From assembly GCF_009498215.1 (NCBI RefSeq), contig NZ_CP043498.1:3822001-3886000 (forward strand): a stretch of DNA of 64,000 nucleotides, read 5' to 3'. The notes under the pieces are model-generated. The model saw only the letters and a program-made list of their open reading frames with translations, was not told the origin of the DNA and made no database searches. Source of the DNA: Rhizobium grahamii (GTDB lineage Bacteria; Pseudomonadota; Alphaproteobacteria; Rhizobiales; Rhizobiaceae). Shown here one piece after another: positions 50,115 through 59,920 of the stretch; positions within the stretch are counted from its first letter, which is position 1, and the number at the start of each line of letters is the position of its first letter. The translations under genes and the position numbers were made by a program.

Positions 50115-52563
50115 CAGTGATTGGCGACGAGATCGTTTGCCGAACGCAGCACCTTGCCAACGACGATGTCGTTTGCCGACAATGCTTTCGCGGTCCGCAG
50201 CGCAAACACGTGGCTTTCACCGGGAAGCAACGTGACCAGCATGGAATCGACGACGGCATCGGGATCGAGCCGGTCGGCCATAAGGCAGAGGTCCTTCAGG
50301 AGGGTCTCGGCCGTCACCTTGACCGCATATCCATCGGCTGTGGCGCTAAGCTCGATCGTTGCCCGCGGTGGCGGAAGCTTCAGATCGAGGTCCTCGACGA
50401 AGTAATGGAACGCACGCCGGTCAAGCATCTGCACGACGATGAGTTCATCATTGGCGTTGCCGGTGGTCGCAATCTCCGCAGGCAGCGGAAACGACTTCGC
50501 TTCGAAACGGTCGCAGAGCAGCCGCCAGAACTCGAACTCGGCAAGCACCGTTCCGTCTAGCGCCAGGCGCTTCCCTGATATCTTCGCCCGCCAGAACAGG
50601 GTGCGCTCGTTGACGGCCACAGCCGCCAGCCCGCCATCGCGCGGCTGGATGGTCAGCAGCCTCGGATCGAAGGCCTGCTGCATCGCATACCAGAGCGGCT
50701 TGCGCCGTCCCGCTGAATCGAGTGCCGCCCAGGACGTCACCGGCCAGCAGTCGTTGAACTGCCAGACGACGGCGCCTTTGCAGACGCTGCGGTGCGAACG
50801 CATGTGCTCGACCGCGAAGCGGATGGCGCGGGCCTGGTTGAGCTGCGTTGCGAAGTGCCAGTCGTCCATCGTCTGCGGCACCGGCAGATGTCCGGCAAGG
50901 CCTCGGATCAGCTTGTCATTGCCTTGGGTGGCCTTCTGGTGATGGAACACCCCGTTTGAGACCGGCGTCAGCGGCGTGTCATGCACGCTTTCCTCTATTG
51001 TCGCCCAGTTCGGCGGCGCCTGCCAGCCAAACTCGGAGCAGAAGCGCGGGATGTAGTTGCGATAGACCTCGTATCCGACATCGTTCCAGACGTCCCAGAT
51101 GTGCTTGCAGCCGTGCTCATCGGCGTTCGGCTCGATCTCCATCGTCCCGGAATAGGGGCTTCCCGGATAATAGGGCCGATCCGGATCGAGCTCAGCGCAG
51201 AGCTTCGGCAGGACATCGAGATAGTACCCGAGCCCCAGCTGACGCCCTCCTTGATGATCGGCCGCCAGCCCCATTCGTCGAAGCCCCAGATATTTTCGTT
51301 GTTACCGTTCCAGACGATCAGCGACGGATGCGGCATCAGGCGCGCGACATTGTCTCGCACCTCCGCCTCGACCTCGCCGCGCAAAGGCTCTTCCTCGGGA
51401 TAGGAGGCGCAGGCAAACAGGAAGTCCTGCCAGACGAGCATACCGGCGCGGTCGCACGCCTCGTAGAACTCGTCGCGCTCGAAGATGCCGCCGCCCCAGA
51501 CGCGCAGCAGATTGATGTTTGCAGCCCTCGCTTCCTCGATCCGGGAAGCGTAGCGCTCCGCCGTGACCCGCGGCGGAAAGCAATCATCCGGGATCCAGTT
51601 CGCACCGCAGAGGAAAAGCGGTACGTCGTTGATGACGAAGGTGAAGGCCGAACCATGCTCGTCCGGTGCGGTATCGAGCCTGACGGAACGGAAGCCGATC
51701 TCTTTCGAGTAACTATCGAGCAAGTCGTCGCTTGCGCCGTCGCGCAATTCGATCTGCAGCGGATAGAGCGGCTGTGCACCGAGATGATGCGGCCACCAGA
51801 TCTGCGGCGACGGAACGGTCAGCTGGAACTCGACCTCATCAGTTTCTTCCGCGAGCTTGGCGACGTGGCTCACACCGGCAATGCTCGCGACGAGCTTCGC
51901 CGGAGCGCCGTTACTACGCTCGACGCTTGCACGAACTGTCACGCGCCCGTCTCCGCCGGCAAGTGTCGCCGAAACCCGCGTCTCCGCAAGCCGCGCCCGC
52001 TCCCAGCTTTCCAGCCGCACCGGCTTCCAGATCCCTGCCGTCACCAGCGTCGGGCCCCAGTCCCAGCCGAAGTTGCAGGCCATTTTGCGCATCAGGTTGC
52101 CAGGGCCGGGATAGTTGTTCGGCCGATAGCCGTAATGCGCTTCCATCTCGGCGCCGTAGGCATAGGCGGAACGGAAGGTCACGACCAGCTCGTTCGCGCC
52201 GTGCTTCAAGCGCTCCGACACGTCGAAGCGATAGGTGCGATGCATGTTGAAGGTTCGGCCAAGCTCCTCGCCGTTCAGCACGATCGTCGCGACTGTGTCG
52301 AGGCCTTCGAACACGAGCTCCTGAACTTTCCCGGCGTCAGGCGACGCATCGAAGCTGCAGCGATAGGTCCAGTCTTCCTTGCCGATCCAGTCGTTGGTGA
52401 TCTCGTTGACGTCGAGATAGGGATCGGGAATGAGCCGGTTGGCGAGCAGGTCGAGATGCACGCAGCCTGGCACCTGAGCCGGAATTTCAGCCGGCAGGTC
52501 AGGGCGGGCTGTAACGTTGCAGGAGAGCGTCCAGCCCCGGTTCAGTTCGGTCTTTTCGATCAT
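50114..52563 (-). pseudogene. Beta-mannosidase (GH2), frameshifted
   Basis: A glycoside hydrolase family 2 beta-mannosidase of about 816 residues, split over two frames. The N-terminal frame (from 52563) has the sugar-binding and barrel parts: LNRGWTLSCN, GCVHLDLLANRLIPDP, CNFGWDWGPTLVTAGIW, LRVWGGGIFERDEFYE, and the catalytic acid/base in VWNGNNENIWG. After PIIKEGVSWG the frame should continue LGYYLDVLPKLCAELDPDRP in another frame, which runs through the nucleophile region FCSEFGWQAPPN to 50114. One missing base at the GGGGC run (plus 51232-51236) explains the break. It follows the glyoxalase gene by nine bases. Confidence 0.87.
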
Positions 52564-52572
52564 GGGAAACTC

Positions 52573-52968
52573 TTAGAGATAACGGCCGTGGCGCTGCAGG
52601 ACTTCGATCTTGTAGCCGTCGGGATCGGTGATGAAGAAGAACAGCGCCAGCAGTTTGCCGTCGCGATTGAGCTCGACGATCTTGCCGGGGTTCAGGCCCG
52701 CTTCCGTCAGGCGCTTGTGTTCCGGCTCGAGTTCCTCGACCGACAGTGCAAGGTGGCCATAGCCGTTGCCGAGATCATAGGGCTCTGTACGTCCCTTGTT
52801 GATGGTCAGCTCCAGCTCGAAGCCGGTTTCCTCGTTGCTCATGTAGATCAGCGTGAAGGTATCGAAGTCGATGCGATCGGCGACCTTGAGGTCGAAGACC
52901 TTGCCGTAGAACTCGACCGATCGCGCCTCGTCGAGAACGCGGATCATGGAGTGAATCATCTTGGCCAA
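52573..52968 (-). CDS. gloA: Lactoylglutathione lyase (glyoxalase I-like)
   Basis: A 131-residue VOC protein that resembles glyoxalase I, which converts the methylglyoxal-glutathione hemithioacetal to lactoylglutathione. The four metal-ligand positions can be read: His near MIHSMIRVLD, Glu in FELELTINKG, His in YGHLALSV, and Glu in YKIEVLQRHG. The start MAKMIHSMIRVLDEARSVEF is the family start. It sits between the osmoprotectant ABC operon and the beta-mannosidase, all on the minus strand. Confidence 0.88.
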   Translation of the reverse strand: MAKMIHSMIRVLDEARSVEFYGKVFDLKVADRIDFDTFTLIYMSNEETGFELELTINKGRTEPYDLGNGYGHLALSVEELEPEHKRLTEAGLNPGKIVELNRDGKLLALFFFITDPDGYKIEVLQRHGRYL

Positions 52969-53015
52969 GGCTGCCTCCCATTGCCGATATCACGGCAGTC
53001 TTGGTAGCCGTCGTC

Positions 53016-53765
53016 TCATGCCGGGCGCAAGCCAATTCTTTGCGTGATAGCGTTTTCGACGAGCCCCATCGCATCGTAGATCAGGACTGCCATCAAGCCG
53101 ACGATCAGGCCGCCTTGCAGGATGAAGGCGGTGTTGTCGGAGATCAGCCCGGCGATGATGACCTCGCCAAGACCCTTGGCGGCAACGGTCGAGCCGATCG
53201 TCGCGGTACCGATGTTGATGACTGTCGCAACCTTGATTCCTTCGATGATCAGCGGCAGCGCCAATGGCAGCTCGACGCGGAAGAGCCGCTGTGTCGAATT
53301 CATCCCCATGCCGTCGGCTGCGTCGAGCACCGCGGGTGATACCTGATGCAGGCCCGAGATCGTGTTTTCGAAGATTGGCAGCAGCCCGTAGAGAAACAGC
53401 GCCACCAGCGTCGGTCCGGCGCCGAAACCCATGGCGGGCACGGCGAGCGCCAGGACGGCGACCGGCGGAAATGTCTGCCCGGCATTGGCGATGGCCCGCG
53501 ACAGCGGCAGGAAATCGGCGCCGCTCCTGCGCGTCACGAAGATGCCGCCGGCGACGGCAAGCACGGTGCTGCCGGCAATCGAGATCAGCACCAGCTGCAT
53601 ATGGGCCAGCGCCAGCCCGGGCAGGGAGTTCTGCGTATAGACCGCCGGCGCGTTGTTCTTCGTCAGCGGTACCAGCAGGAAGGACAGCCACTCCGTCTTG
53701 AACAGGAGGATCAGCAGCAGCGCCAGCGCCAGAAGGCGAAACAGATTGGCCGTGATCAGCTTCAT
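53016..53765 (-). CDS. Osmoprotectant ABC transporter permease (second)
   Basis: A 249-residue permease of the OpuB/OpuC (YehW/YehY) type with about six membrane segments. The EAA-loop region DAADGMGMNSTQRLFRVELP and the following NIGTATIGSTVAAKGLG are characteristic. Its start overlaps the ATPase gene by four bases. It is the last gene of the binding protein-permease-ATPase-permease operon. Quaternary amine uptake (glycine betaine, choline or proline betaine) is expected; the actual ligand is unknown. Confidence 0.9.
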   Translation of the reverse strand: MKLITANLFRLLALALLLILLFKTEWLSFLLVPLTKNNAPAVYTQNSLPGLALAHMQLVLISIAGSTVLAVAGGIFVTRRSGADFLPLSRAIANAGQTFPPVAVLALAVPAMGFGAGPTLVALFLYGLLPIFENTISGLHQVSPAVLDAADGMGMNSTQRLFRVELPLALPLIIEGIKVATVINIGTATIGSTVAAKGLGEVIIAGLISDNTAFILQGGLIVGLMAVLIYDAMGLVENAITQRIGLRPA

Positions 53766-54706
53766 GCCTTACGGCCCAGCTCAAGCAGCTGCGACATGGA
53801 AATTGAGCCGACGGGCTCCTTTGCCGTATCCTCTACCGCTGCCTCGTCGATCCCCTGCCAAATCATCTCGGCCAGCGCATCGCGCAGGCTGAGCGATTGC
53901 GGCAGGCCATGACCGAGGCCGACTTTTGCCGGGGCCATGCTCGAGGTCAGCGACAGCAGCGACATCCGCTTTAGCGCTCGGTCCGTGGTGCCGGTCAGCT
54001 GCTGTACGAAGGGGTGCGCGGGTTCGGTGAGGATTTTTTCCGGTGTCGAATATTGCAGCAGCTTGCCGCCGCGCATCACGGCGATCCGGTTGGCGAGATG
54101 GAAGGCTTCGTCCATGTCGTGCGTGACGAGAATGACCGTGGTGCCGAACTGTTTCTGGATCGCCAGCAGATCGTCCTGCGCCTTGCCGCGAATGACGGGG
54201 TCGAGCGCACCGAACGGCTCGTCCATGATCAGCACTTCCGGCTCGGCAGCAAGTGCGCGCGCCACACCGACGCGCTGCTGTTCGCCGCCGGAAAGCTGGT
54301 GCGGATACTTCGACGAGAAGGCCTTCGGATCGAGATTGAACAGACCGAGTAGTTCGTCTACCCGCGCCTTGATGCGCGTCTTGTTCCAGCCGAGCAACTG
54401 CGGCACGGTCGCGATGTTCTGGGCCACGGTGCGGTGCGGAAACAGCCCATTACCCTGGATGACGTAGCCGATATTGCGGCGAAGCTCGGTCTCCGGCACG
54501 TCGGCGACATTGCGCCCATCGACAAGGATCTCGCCCTCGCTCTTCTCCACAAGCCGGTTGATCATCCGGATCAGCGTCGACTTGCCCGAGCCGGATGTGC
54601 CGACGATCACGGTGATCGTGCCCTTCTCGACCGACATCGAGACATTGTCGACGACAGTGGTCTCGCCGTAGCGTTTGGTAACGTTGCGGATATCGATCAT
54701 GCTCAT
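53762..54706 (-). CDS. Osmoprotectant ABC transporter ATP-binding protein
   Basis: A 314-residue OpuCA/ProV-type ATPase. Walker A is GTSGSGKSTLIRMINRL, the signature LSGGEQQRVGVARAL, Walker B VLIMDEPFGALDP, and the switch His in LVTHDMDEAF. The C-terminal extension of about 80 residues is too short for the tandem CBS domains of osmosensing OpuA, so ionic-strength sensing through CBS is unlikely. It overlaps both neighbouring permease genes by four bases. Confidence 0.93.
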   Translation of the reverse strand: MSMIDIRNVTKRYGETTVVDNVSMSVEKGTITVIVGTSGSGKSTLIRMINRLVEKSEGEILVDGRNVADVPETELRRNIGYVIQGNGLFPHRTVAQNIATVPQLLGWNKTRIKARVDELLGLFNLDPKAFSSKYPHQLSGGEQQRVGVARALAAEPEVLIMDEPFGALDPVIRGKAQDDLLAIQKQFGTTVILVTHDMDEAFHLANRIAVMRGGKLLQYSTPEKILTEPAHPFVQQLTGTTDRALKRMSLLSLTSSMAPAKVGLGHGLPQSLSLRDALAEMIWQGIDEAAVEDTAKEPVGSISMSQLLELGRKA

Positions 54707-55869
54707 GCGGCAGGTCCCCGAATGCTGTCGACGACCGCATCGAGGATGACGGCCGATGAAAAGGCGAAGATGACGGTCGGCACGGCGCCGAGAAGGACGA
54801 GGTCCATGGCCGTCTGGCCAAGTCCCTGGAAGATGAAAACTCCGAAACCGCCACCGCCGATCAGGGCCGCGACGGTCACCAGACCGATCGATTGCACCAG
54901 CACGATGCGGATGCCGGTGATGATGACGGGCAGCGCCAGCGGCAGGTCAATCCCGGTGAGAATCTGCTGCCGCGTCAGCCCCATGCCGGAGGCAGCGTCG
55001 CGCACCGCCGGATCGACGCCCTCAAGCCCGACGACCGTATTGGCAACGACAGGCAGCAGCGAATAGAGCACCAGCGCGATCAGCGCAGGCGCGGCACCGA
55101 TGCCGCTGACCCCAAGCGCAGCCGCCAGCGGCACATGCGTGGCGAGATAGCCGAGCGGCAGCATCAGCAGGCCAAACAGCGCGAGGCTCGGAATGGTCTG
55201 GATGAGGCTCAACCCTTGCAGCAGCGCGGATCTGAGCTTCGGCACCCAGAAACAGATGATCCCGAGCGGCATGCCGATCAGAACCGATATCGCCAGCGAT
55301 CCGAAGGCCAGCTTCACATGCGTCAGCGCCTCGGACCAGAACTGGTCGCCACGATTGGCGTATTCGCGCATGATCGACAGGCTGTCGAGCAGCCCGGAGC
55401 GCAGGAAGAGAACGAAAAGACAGGCATAGAGTGCCAGCGCCGCAATGCGCATCCACGGCGTCAGCCGGATCTTCACCAGCGCGTCGGACACGACAAGCGC
55501 CGTCACCGCCAGCAGCACCCAGAACCCGCCGCCCGGCGTCATTCGGGCAACGGTGCTGCCCTCCGGCGTGAATGCGGTGGCAACAACCCCCATGGTCGCG
55601 ATCAGCGCCGCGAGACAGAGTGTCGAAATCGCCAGCCGCACGCGCGCGTTCTCGAGAAACAGCACGGCGAACGCCGTCAGCACGAGAAGAAGCGTCAGAG
55701 CGATAGCGGAAGGCTGATTGAGAAGCTGCGTCAGCAGCATCGGCTTGCCGCTGGCGATGCGGTTTGCCTTTACATAGATGAAAGGCAGAAGCCCCGCGCC
55801 CGCAATGCCGGCGAGCACGAGAACGACGCCGAGCCGGTCCAGCGTGCGGACCGCTAAGGTTTCTGCCAT
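54703..55869 (-). CDS. Osmoprotectant ABC transporter permease (first), with extended N-terminus
   Basis: A 388-residue permease. The C-terminal about 210 residues form the usual OpuC/YehY transport core (FGSLAISVLIGMPLGIICFW, then DAASGMGLTRQQILTGIDLP as the EAA loop, and IGLVTVAALIGGGGFG). The N-terminal half adds several membrane helices, as in YehY. It is separated from the binding-protein gene by a hairpin and overlaps the ATPase gene. Confidence 0.91.
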   Translation of the reverse strand: MAETLAVRTLDRLGVVLVLAGIAGAGLLPFIYVKANRIASGKPMLLTQLLNQPSAIALTLLLVLTAFAVLFLENARVRLAISTLCLAALIATMGVVATAFTPEGSTVARMTPGGGFWVLLAVTALVVSDALVKIRLTPWMRIAALALYACLFVLFLRSGLLDSLSIMREYANRGDQFWSEALTHVKLAFGSLAISVLIGMPLGIICFWVPKLRSALLQGLSLIQTIPSLALFGLLMLPLGYLATHVPLAAALGVSGIGAAPALIALVLYSLLPVVANTVVGLEGVDPAVRDAASGMGLTRQQILTGIDLPLALPVIITGIRIVLVQSIGLVTVAALIGGGGFGVFIFQGLGQTAMDLVLLGAVPTVIFAFSSAVILDAVVDSIRGPAA

Positions 55870-55898
55870 CGATCCATCCCAGTATGGAAAGAAAATAA

Positions 55899-55922
55899 GC
55901 TCCGCCCCTGAAGGAGCGGAGC
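55899..55922 (-). terminator. Intercistronic hairpin after the osmoprotectant binding-protein gene
   Basis: 7-bp stem GCTCCGC / GCGGAGC with a 10-base loop, followed on the minus strand by TTATTTTC. It lies 13 bases past the binding-protein stop and 30 bases before the permease start, so it probably lowers expression of the downstream genes. Confidence 0.65.
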
Positions 55923-55935
55923 ATGGTCCTGTCGC

Positions 55936-56844
55936 TTACTTCAGGAAGCCTTTTTCCTTCAGGTAGCCTTCGGCCACGGCCTTGGCCGGCTCGCCATCCA
56001 CCTGGATCTTGCCGTTCAGCTTGCGCAGTTCATCGGCCGTCAGGCTCTGGAAGATCGGTGCAAGCACCTCTTCGATCTTCGGATTGGCTTTCAATACCTC
56101 TTCGCGGATGATTGGCGTCGGCGCATAGACCTGCTGCACGTTCTTGTCGTCCTCAAGCACGGTCAGCTCGGCTGCCTCGATCGCGCCGTCGGTGCCGTAA
56201 ACCATGGCAGTGTTGGCGCCGTTGGTCTTGTCCGCTGCCGCCTTGATCGTCGCCGCCGTATCGCCGCCGGAGAGAATGATCTCCTGCTCAGGCTTCAGCG
56301 TGAAGCCGTAGGTGGTCTGGAAGGCAGGCAGCGCACCGGCAGAGTTGACGAATTCGGCCGAGGCCACCAGCTTGGCATCGCCGCCGCCCGCAACCCATTT
56401 GCCGAAGTCTGTCAGGCTCTTCAGATTGTTCGGGCCGGCAACATCGTTGCGCACGGCGATCGCCCAGGTGTTGTTGGCGGGCGAGGGCGTCAGCCAGACG
56501 ATCTTGTTGGCGTCGTAATCGAGCTTCTTGGCCGCTTCGTAGCCCTGCTGCAGGTTCTTCCAGGCGGCATCCTCGGGCTTGTTGAAGAAGAAGCCGGCAT
56601 TGCCGGTATATTCCGGATAGATGTCGATCTCGCCCGCGGTAATCGCCTTGCGCAATACAGGCGTGGTGCCGAGCGCGACTTTGTCCTGCGTCTTGATCCC
56701 GTTGGCATTGAGCGCCAGCACGATGACGTTGCCGAGCAATGTTCCTTCGGTGTCGATCTTCGACGACACGACGACGTCTGCGGCGTGAACGGTGCCTGCC
56801 GCAAATGCGGATAGCGATACGGCAAGTGCGAATTTCGTAAACAT
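55936..56844 (-). CDS. Osmoprotectant ABC transporter substrate-binding protein (OsmF/YehZ type)
   Basis: A 302-residue periplasmic binding protein. A signal peptide ends TVHA at about residue 21; the mature protein starts ADVVVSSKIDTEGTLLGN, typical of OpuCC/OsmF proteins, and has EIDIYPEYTGNAGFFF, a conserved part of the ligand pocket. It is the first gene of the four-gene operon. The YehZ branch is often a low-affinity glycine-betaine or choline system induced by stress. Confidence 0.91.
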   Translation of the reverse strand: MFTKFALAVSLSAFAAGTVHAADVVVSSKIDTEGTLLGNVIVLALNANGIKTQDKVALGTTPVLRKAITAGEIDIYPEYTGNAGFFFNKPEDAAWKNLQQGYEAAKKLDYDANKIVWLTPSPANNTWAIAVRNDVAGPNNLKSLTDFGKWVAGGGDAKLVASAEFVNSAGALPAFQTTYGFTLKPEQEIILSGGDTAATIKAAADKTNGANTAMVYGTDGAIEAAELTVLEDDKNVQQVYAPTPIIREEVLKANPKIEEVLAPIFQSLTADELRKLNGKIQVDGEPAKAVAEGYLKEKGFLK

Positions 56845-57116
56845 GGACTATCCCCTTGATCGTTAAAGCATGCGCAATCTTTGTCGAAGATCACCGCGAA
56901 TAAAATTGCTGACGAAAAAGGCCATAGGCCCCGGTCGCTCGCAAGGAATTGCGTACCTGAAATAGAGTGCTGCGAAGAAAAAACGATGCAGCAGCAAAAA
57001 ATGTACTCGCAGTTTCCGAAGAACACCGGCGATGGCGAAAAATTCCTTGTTCGGGGAGTCGCGGCAGGGGCCATCTTGGCTTACACAGGCAGCAGCTGGA
57101 AGAGGGAGATTCAAGC

Positions 57117-57839
57117 GTGACAATTCTGCTGGAAGTGTGCGTCGACAGCCCAAGGGGCCTCGCTGCGGCGATCGAGGGAGGTGCCGACCGCATCGAGCTT
57201 TGCTCCGCGCTCGAAGTCGGCGGCCTGACGCCGCTCGCTGGCCTGATGAAGGCGGCTGCTTCCGCCCCTATCCCGGTCTACGCGATGATCCGGCCACACG
57301 CCGGCCCCTTCGTCTTCGACGCCGCCGACGAAGTCGCCATGATGGCCGATATCGACGCTGTCAGGGCATTCGGCCTTGCCGGCGTCGTCATCGGCGCCAA
57401 TCGGCCGGACGGTACGCTCGATATGCCGCTGATCCACCGGCTGAAAGCTCACGCCGCAGGGCTCGGCTCGACCCTGCACCGCGCATTCGATCTCGTGCCG
57501 GATCCCGACGCGGCTCTCGATCAGGCAATCGAACTTGGCTGTGAACGCATCCTGACCTCAGGCTGCGTGCCGAAGGCGTTTGACGGGATCGACACGCTTG
57601 CCCGTCTGTCGCGAAAGGCGGCCGGTCGTATCTCGATCATGCCCGGCAGCGGCGTGCGACCGACCAACGCGGCGGAAATCCTTCGCGCGACCGGTGCGCG
57701 CGAGATTCATGGATCCTGCAGCACGCCGGTCGCCAGCGTCGATGCACGTGCCGTCGCCTTCGGTTTCGAGGCGCCCGCCGCCAACCGAACGGATAGTGCT
57801 GTTGTCCGTCAGATGCGGCAGACGATCGACGCGATCTAA
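57117..57839 (+). CDS. cutC: CutC family protein
   Basis: A 240-residue TIM-barrel protein of the CutC family. It starts at GTG 57117, with GAGGGAG ahead, because the family begins at VTILLEVCVDSPRGL; the longer ATG frame from 56967 adds 50 unconserved residues. Signatures are AAIEGGADRIELCSAL, GGLTPLAGLM, and MIRPHAGPFVF. It was named for copper homeostasis in E. coli, but a direct role in copper handling is disputed. It converges with the alcohol dehydrogenase gene, overlapping by four bases. Confidence 0.88.
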   Translation: MTILLEVCVDSPRGLAAAIEGGADRIELCSALEVGGLTPLAGLMKAAASAPIPVYAMIRPHAGPFVFDAADEVAMMADIDAVRAFGLAGVVIGANRPDGTLDMPLIHRLKAHAAGLGSTLHRAFDLVPDPDAALDQAIELGCERILTSGCVPKAFDGIDTLARLSRKAAGRISIMPGSGVRPTNAAEILRATGAREIHGSCSTPVASVDARAVAFGFEAPAANRTDSAVVRQMRQTIDAI

Positions 57840-58855
57840 TCCGCGACCTTTATCACCGCCTTGATCAGGCCAGCCTTTTCATGCGCCCAGCGCGCCAGGT
57901 CTTCCGGCGTGTTCGTGAGCGTGGTTCGGTGCGTGATCAATTGGTCGACGGGCACGAGGCCCTTGGCGATCGAATCCGCGACATGCTCGAAGTCCACCTG
58001 GGTCGCATTGCGGCTGCCGATCACCATCATTTCGCGCTTGTGAAACTCTGGATCGGAGAAGCGGATATCGTCCTTGACCACGCTGACCAGCACCAGCGCG
58101 CCGCCGTGCGCGACGAAGCTGAAGGCCTTCTCCATCGACGGGCCATAGCCGGTAGCGTCGAAGACGACATCGAAACCGTCGCCCTCTGTCTTCGCCTTGA
58201 CGGCTTCCGCGGCACCTTCGCCGGCAATAATGCCTGACGAGAAACCGAACCGGTCGGCTGCCATCCGCAGCCGCTCCTGGCTGGTGTCTAGCAAGGTAAC
58301 CTCATGGCCTGATATCCGCGAGAAGATCGCGGCACCCAGCCCGATCGGGCCGGCGCCGATAACGAGCGAGCGCGATCCCGCTGGCGCCATGGAGCGGCGA
58401 ACCGCATGGGCGCCGATCGCCAGAAACTCGGTTGTCGCCGCCGCCTCCAGGCTCACGCCCTCCGCGGGATAGAGATTGCCCGCCGGCACACTGATCTCTT
58501 CGCAGAACGCACCGTCGGTATGAACACCCAGCACCTTGATGTTGGTGCAGCAGTTCGGCTTGCCCTGGCGGCATGCAACACAACTGCCGCACGAGAGGTA
58601 GGGATTGACGATGACCGGCGTGCCGACGGCAAGGGCGACACCATCGCCCGCCTCCAGAACCGTTGCCGAGATTTCGTGCCCCATGACGCGCGGATATTCG
58701 AGGAACGGATGCTTGCCCTCGAAGATGTGGTAGTCGGTGCCGCAGATGCCGACGTGACTGACGGCAAGGCGCACCCAGCCGGCTTCAGGCGTGCCGGGGG
58801 AAGGGCGGTCCACGAGCTCGAGGACACCGGGTTCTTGGCAAAGCACTGCTTTCAT
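57836..58855 (-). CDS. Zinc-dependent alcohol dehydrogenase (sugar/polyol type)
   Basis: A 339-residue medium-chain dehydrogenase. Catalytic zinc ligands are seen in GICGTDYHIFEG and VMGHE; the structural-zinc cysteines are in CGSCVACRQGKPNCC; and the NAD-binding motif is VIGAGPIGLGAAIF. The family includes sorbitol, L-idonate and related sugar-acid dehydrogenases. It is the last gene of the sugar ABC operon that starts with the aldo/keto reductase, so it probably oxidises a sugar or sugar-acid intermediate of that pathway. The substrate is unproven. Confidence 0.88.
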   Translation of the reverse strand: MKAVLCQEPGVLELVDRPSPGTPEAGWVRLAVSHVGICGTDYHIFEGKHPFLEYPRVMGHEISATVLEAGDGVALAVGTPVIVNPYLSCGSCVACRQGKPNCCTNIKVLGVHTDGAFCEEISVPAGNLYPAEGVSLEAAATTEFLAIGAHAVRRSMAPAGSRSLVIGAGPIGLGAAIFSRISGHEVTLLDTSQERLRMAADRFGFSSGIIAGEGAAEAVKAKTEGDGFDVVFDATGYGPSMEKAFSFVAHGGALVLVSVVKDDIRFSDPEFHKREMMVIGSRNATQVDFEHVADSIAKGLVPVDQLITHRTTLTNTPEDLARWAHEKAGLIKAVIKVAD

Positions 58856-58881
58856 GAGGGTCTCGCATTCCTGAAATTGAA

Positions 58882-58905
58882 GAAGCCGGCATCGACGCCG
58901 GCTTC
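58882..58905 (-). terminator. Hairpin between sugar permease and alcohol dehydrogenase genes
   Basis: Perfect 9-bp stem GAAGCCGGC / GCCGGCTTC with loop ATCGAC, 17 bases beyond the permease stop. No T tract, so it may be a partial terminator. Confidence 0.5.
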
Positions 58906-58921
58906 ATGTCTTGCCGGCCGA

Positions 58922-59896
58922 TTACGGGTTGCGGCGGCGGCGCAGCTGATCGAAGTAGACGATCACGATGATCAGCAGGCCGGTGATGATACGCTGCCAG
59001 AACGAGTTGACGTTGAGCAGGTTCGCACCGTTGTTGATGGTCGCCAGAATGAAGGCGCCGATCAGCGGACCGTGGACGGAGCCGACCGCACCGAACAGGC
59101 TGGTGCCGCCGATGACCGAGGAGGCGATCGCCTGGAGTTCCCATCCGTCGGCCTGCGTCGCGTTGCCGATCGCGATGCGCGACGCCAGAAGGACGCCGAC
59201 GAAGGCGGCGAAAGTCGCCGAGAGAATATAGGCCATGTAGATGATGCCGTTCACCCGCACGCCCGAAAGACGCGCCGCCTCACGGTTTGAACCGACGGCG
59301 AAGAGATAGCGACCCCAGCGGCTGAGATGCAGGAAGATATAGGACGGCACCGCGACGAGAATGACCATCCAGAACAGGCTCGGCACGCCGAGGAAATCCG
59401 CGCGGGCAAAGTTGGTGAAGGGCTCGTTGACGATGTTGATGGTCGAACCGTTGGTGATGAGAAGGCCGATACCGCGAAGCGACGTCAGCGTTGCCAGCGT
59501 GATGATGAAGGGCGGCAGTCCCATCTTCACGATACCGAAGCCATGGAAAACGCCGATGCCGACACCGATCAGCAGGGTGATCAGGATCGACGCCCATACC
59601 GGAAAACCGGCCTGCAACAGCCAGGCGAGGATAACGGTGCAGAAGCCGACGATCGCACCGACGGAGAGGTCGATGCCGGCAGTGATGATCACGAAGGTCT
59701 GGCCGAGTGCCAGGATGGCGGTCATCGCGCCCTGGCGCAGCAGGTTCGAGATATTCAGCGGCGTCCAGAAGCTCACTGTGACGAATCCGAGCACGATCCA
59801 GAGAAAGGCCAGGAGACCGATAAGGGTCAGGCCGAAGAGGATGTTCACTTTCCGGCGCGGCGGCGGTGCGGCGATATCGGTGGGGGTTACGGTCAT
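58922..59896 (-). CDS. Sugar ABC transporter permease (RbsC type)
   Basis: A 324-residue permease with eight to ten membrane segments. The hallmark FVIITAGIDLSVGAIVGFCT and the coupling-helix region AVGSNREAARLSGVRVNG are intact, and the C-terminus GPLIGAFILATINNGANLL is typical. It follows the ATPase gene by about 24 bases. With that ATPase and the binding protein it forms a monosaccharide importer of the CUT2 class. Confidence 0.92.
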   Translation of the reverse strand: MTVTPTDIAAPPPRRKVNILFGLTLIGLLAFLWIVLGFVTVSFWTPLNISNLLRQGAMTAILALGQTFVIITAGIDLSVGAIVGFCTVILAWLLQAGFPVWASILITLLIGVGIGVFHGFGIVKMGLPPFIITLATLTSLRGIGLLITNGSTINIVNEPFTNFARADFLGVPSLFWMVILVAVPSYIFLHLSRWGRYLFAVGSNREAARLSGVRVNGIIYMAYILSATFAAFVGVLLASRIAIGNATQADGWELQAIASSVIGGTSLFGAVGSVHGPLIGAFILATINNGANLLNVNSFWQRIITGLLIIVIVYFDQLRRRRNP

Positions 59897-59920
59897 TGGT
59901 TCTCTCTCCCTCTTATTCTT

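Noticed and set aside
50848..53007. 719-codon open frame opposite the beta-mannosidase and gloA
   Set aside because: Antisense to two recognisable families; its composition (Arg, Ala, Pro) is typical of a shadow frame in high-GC DNA.
56967..57116. N-terminal extension of CutC from an upstream ATG
   Set aside because: The extra 50 residues are unlike the family; GTG at 57117 has a good ribosome site and gives the usual start.
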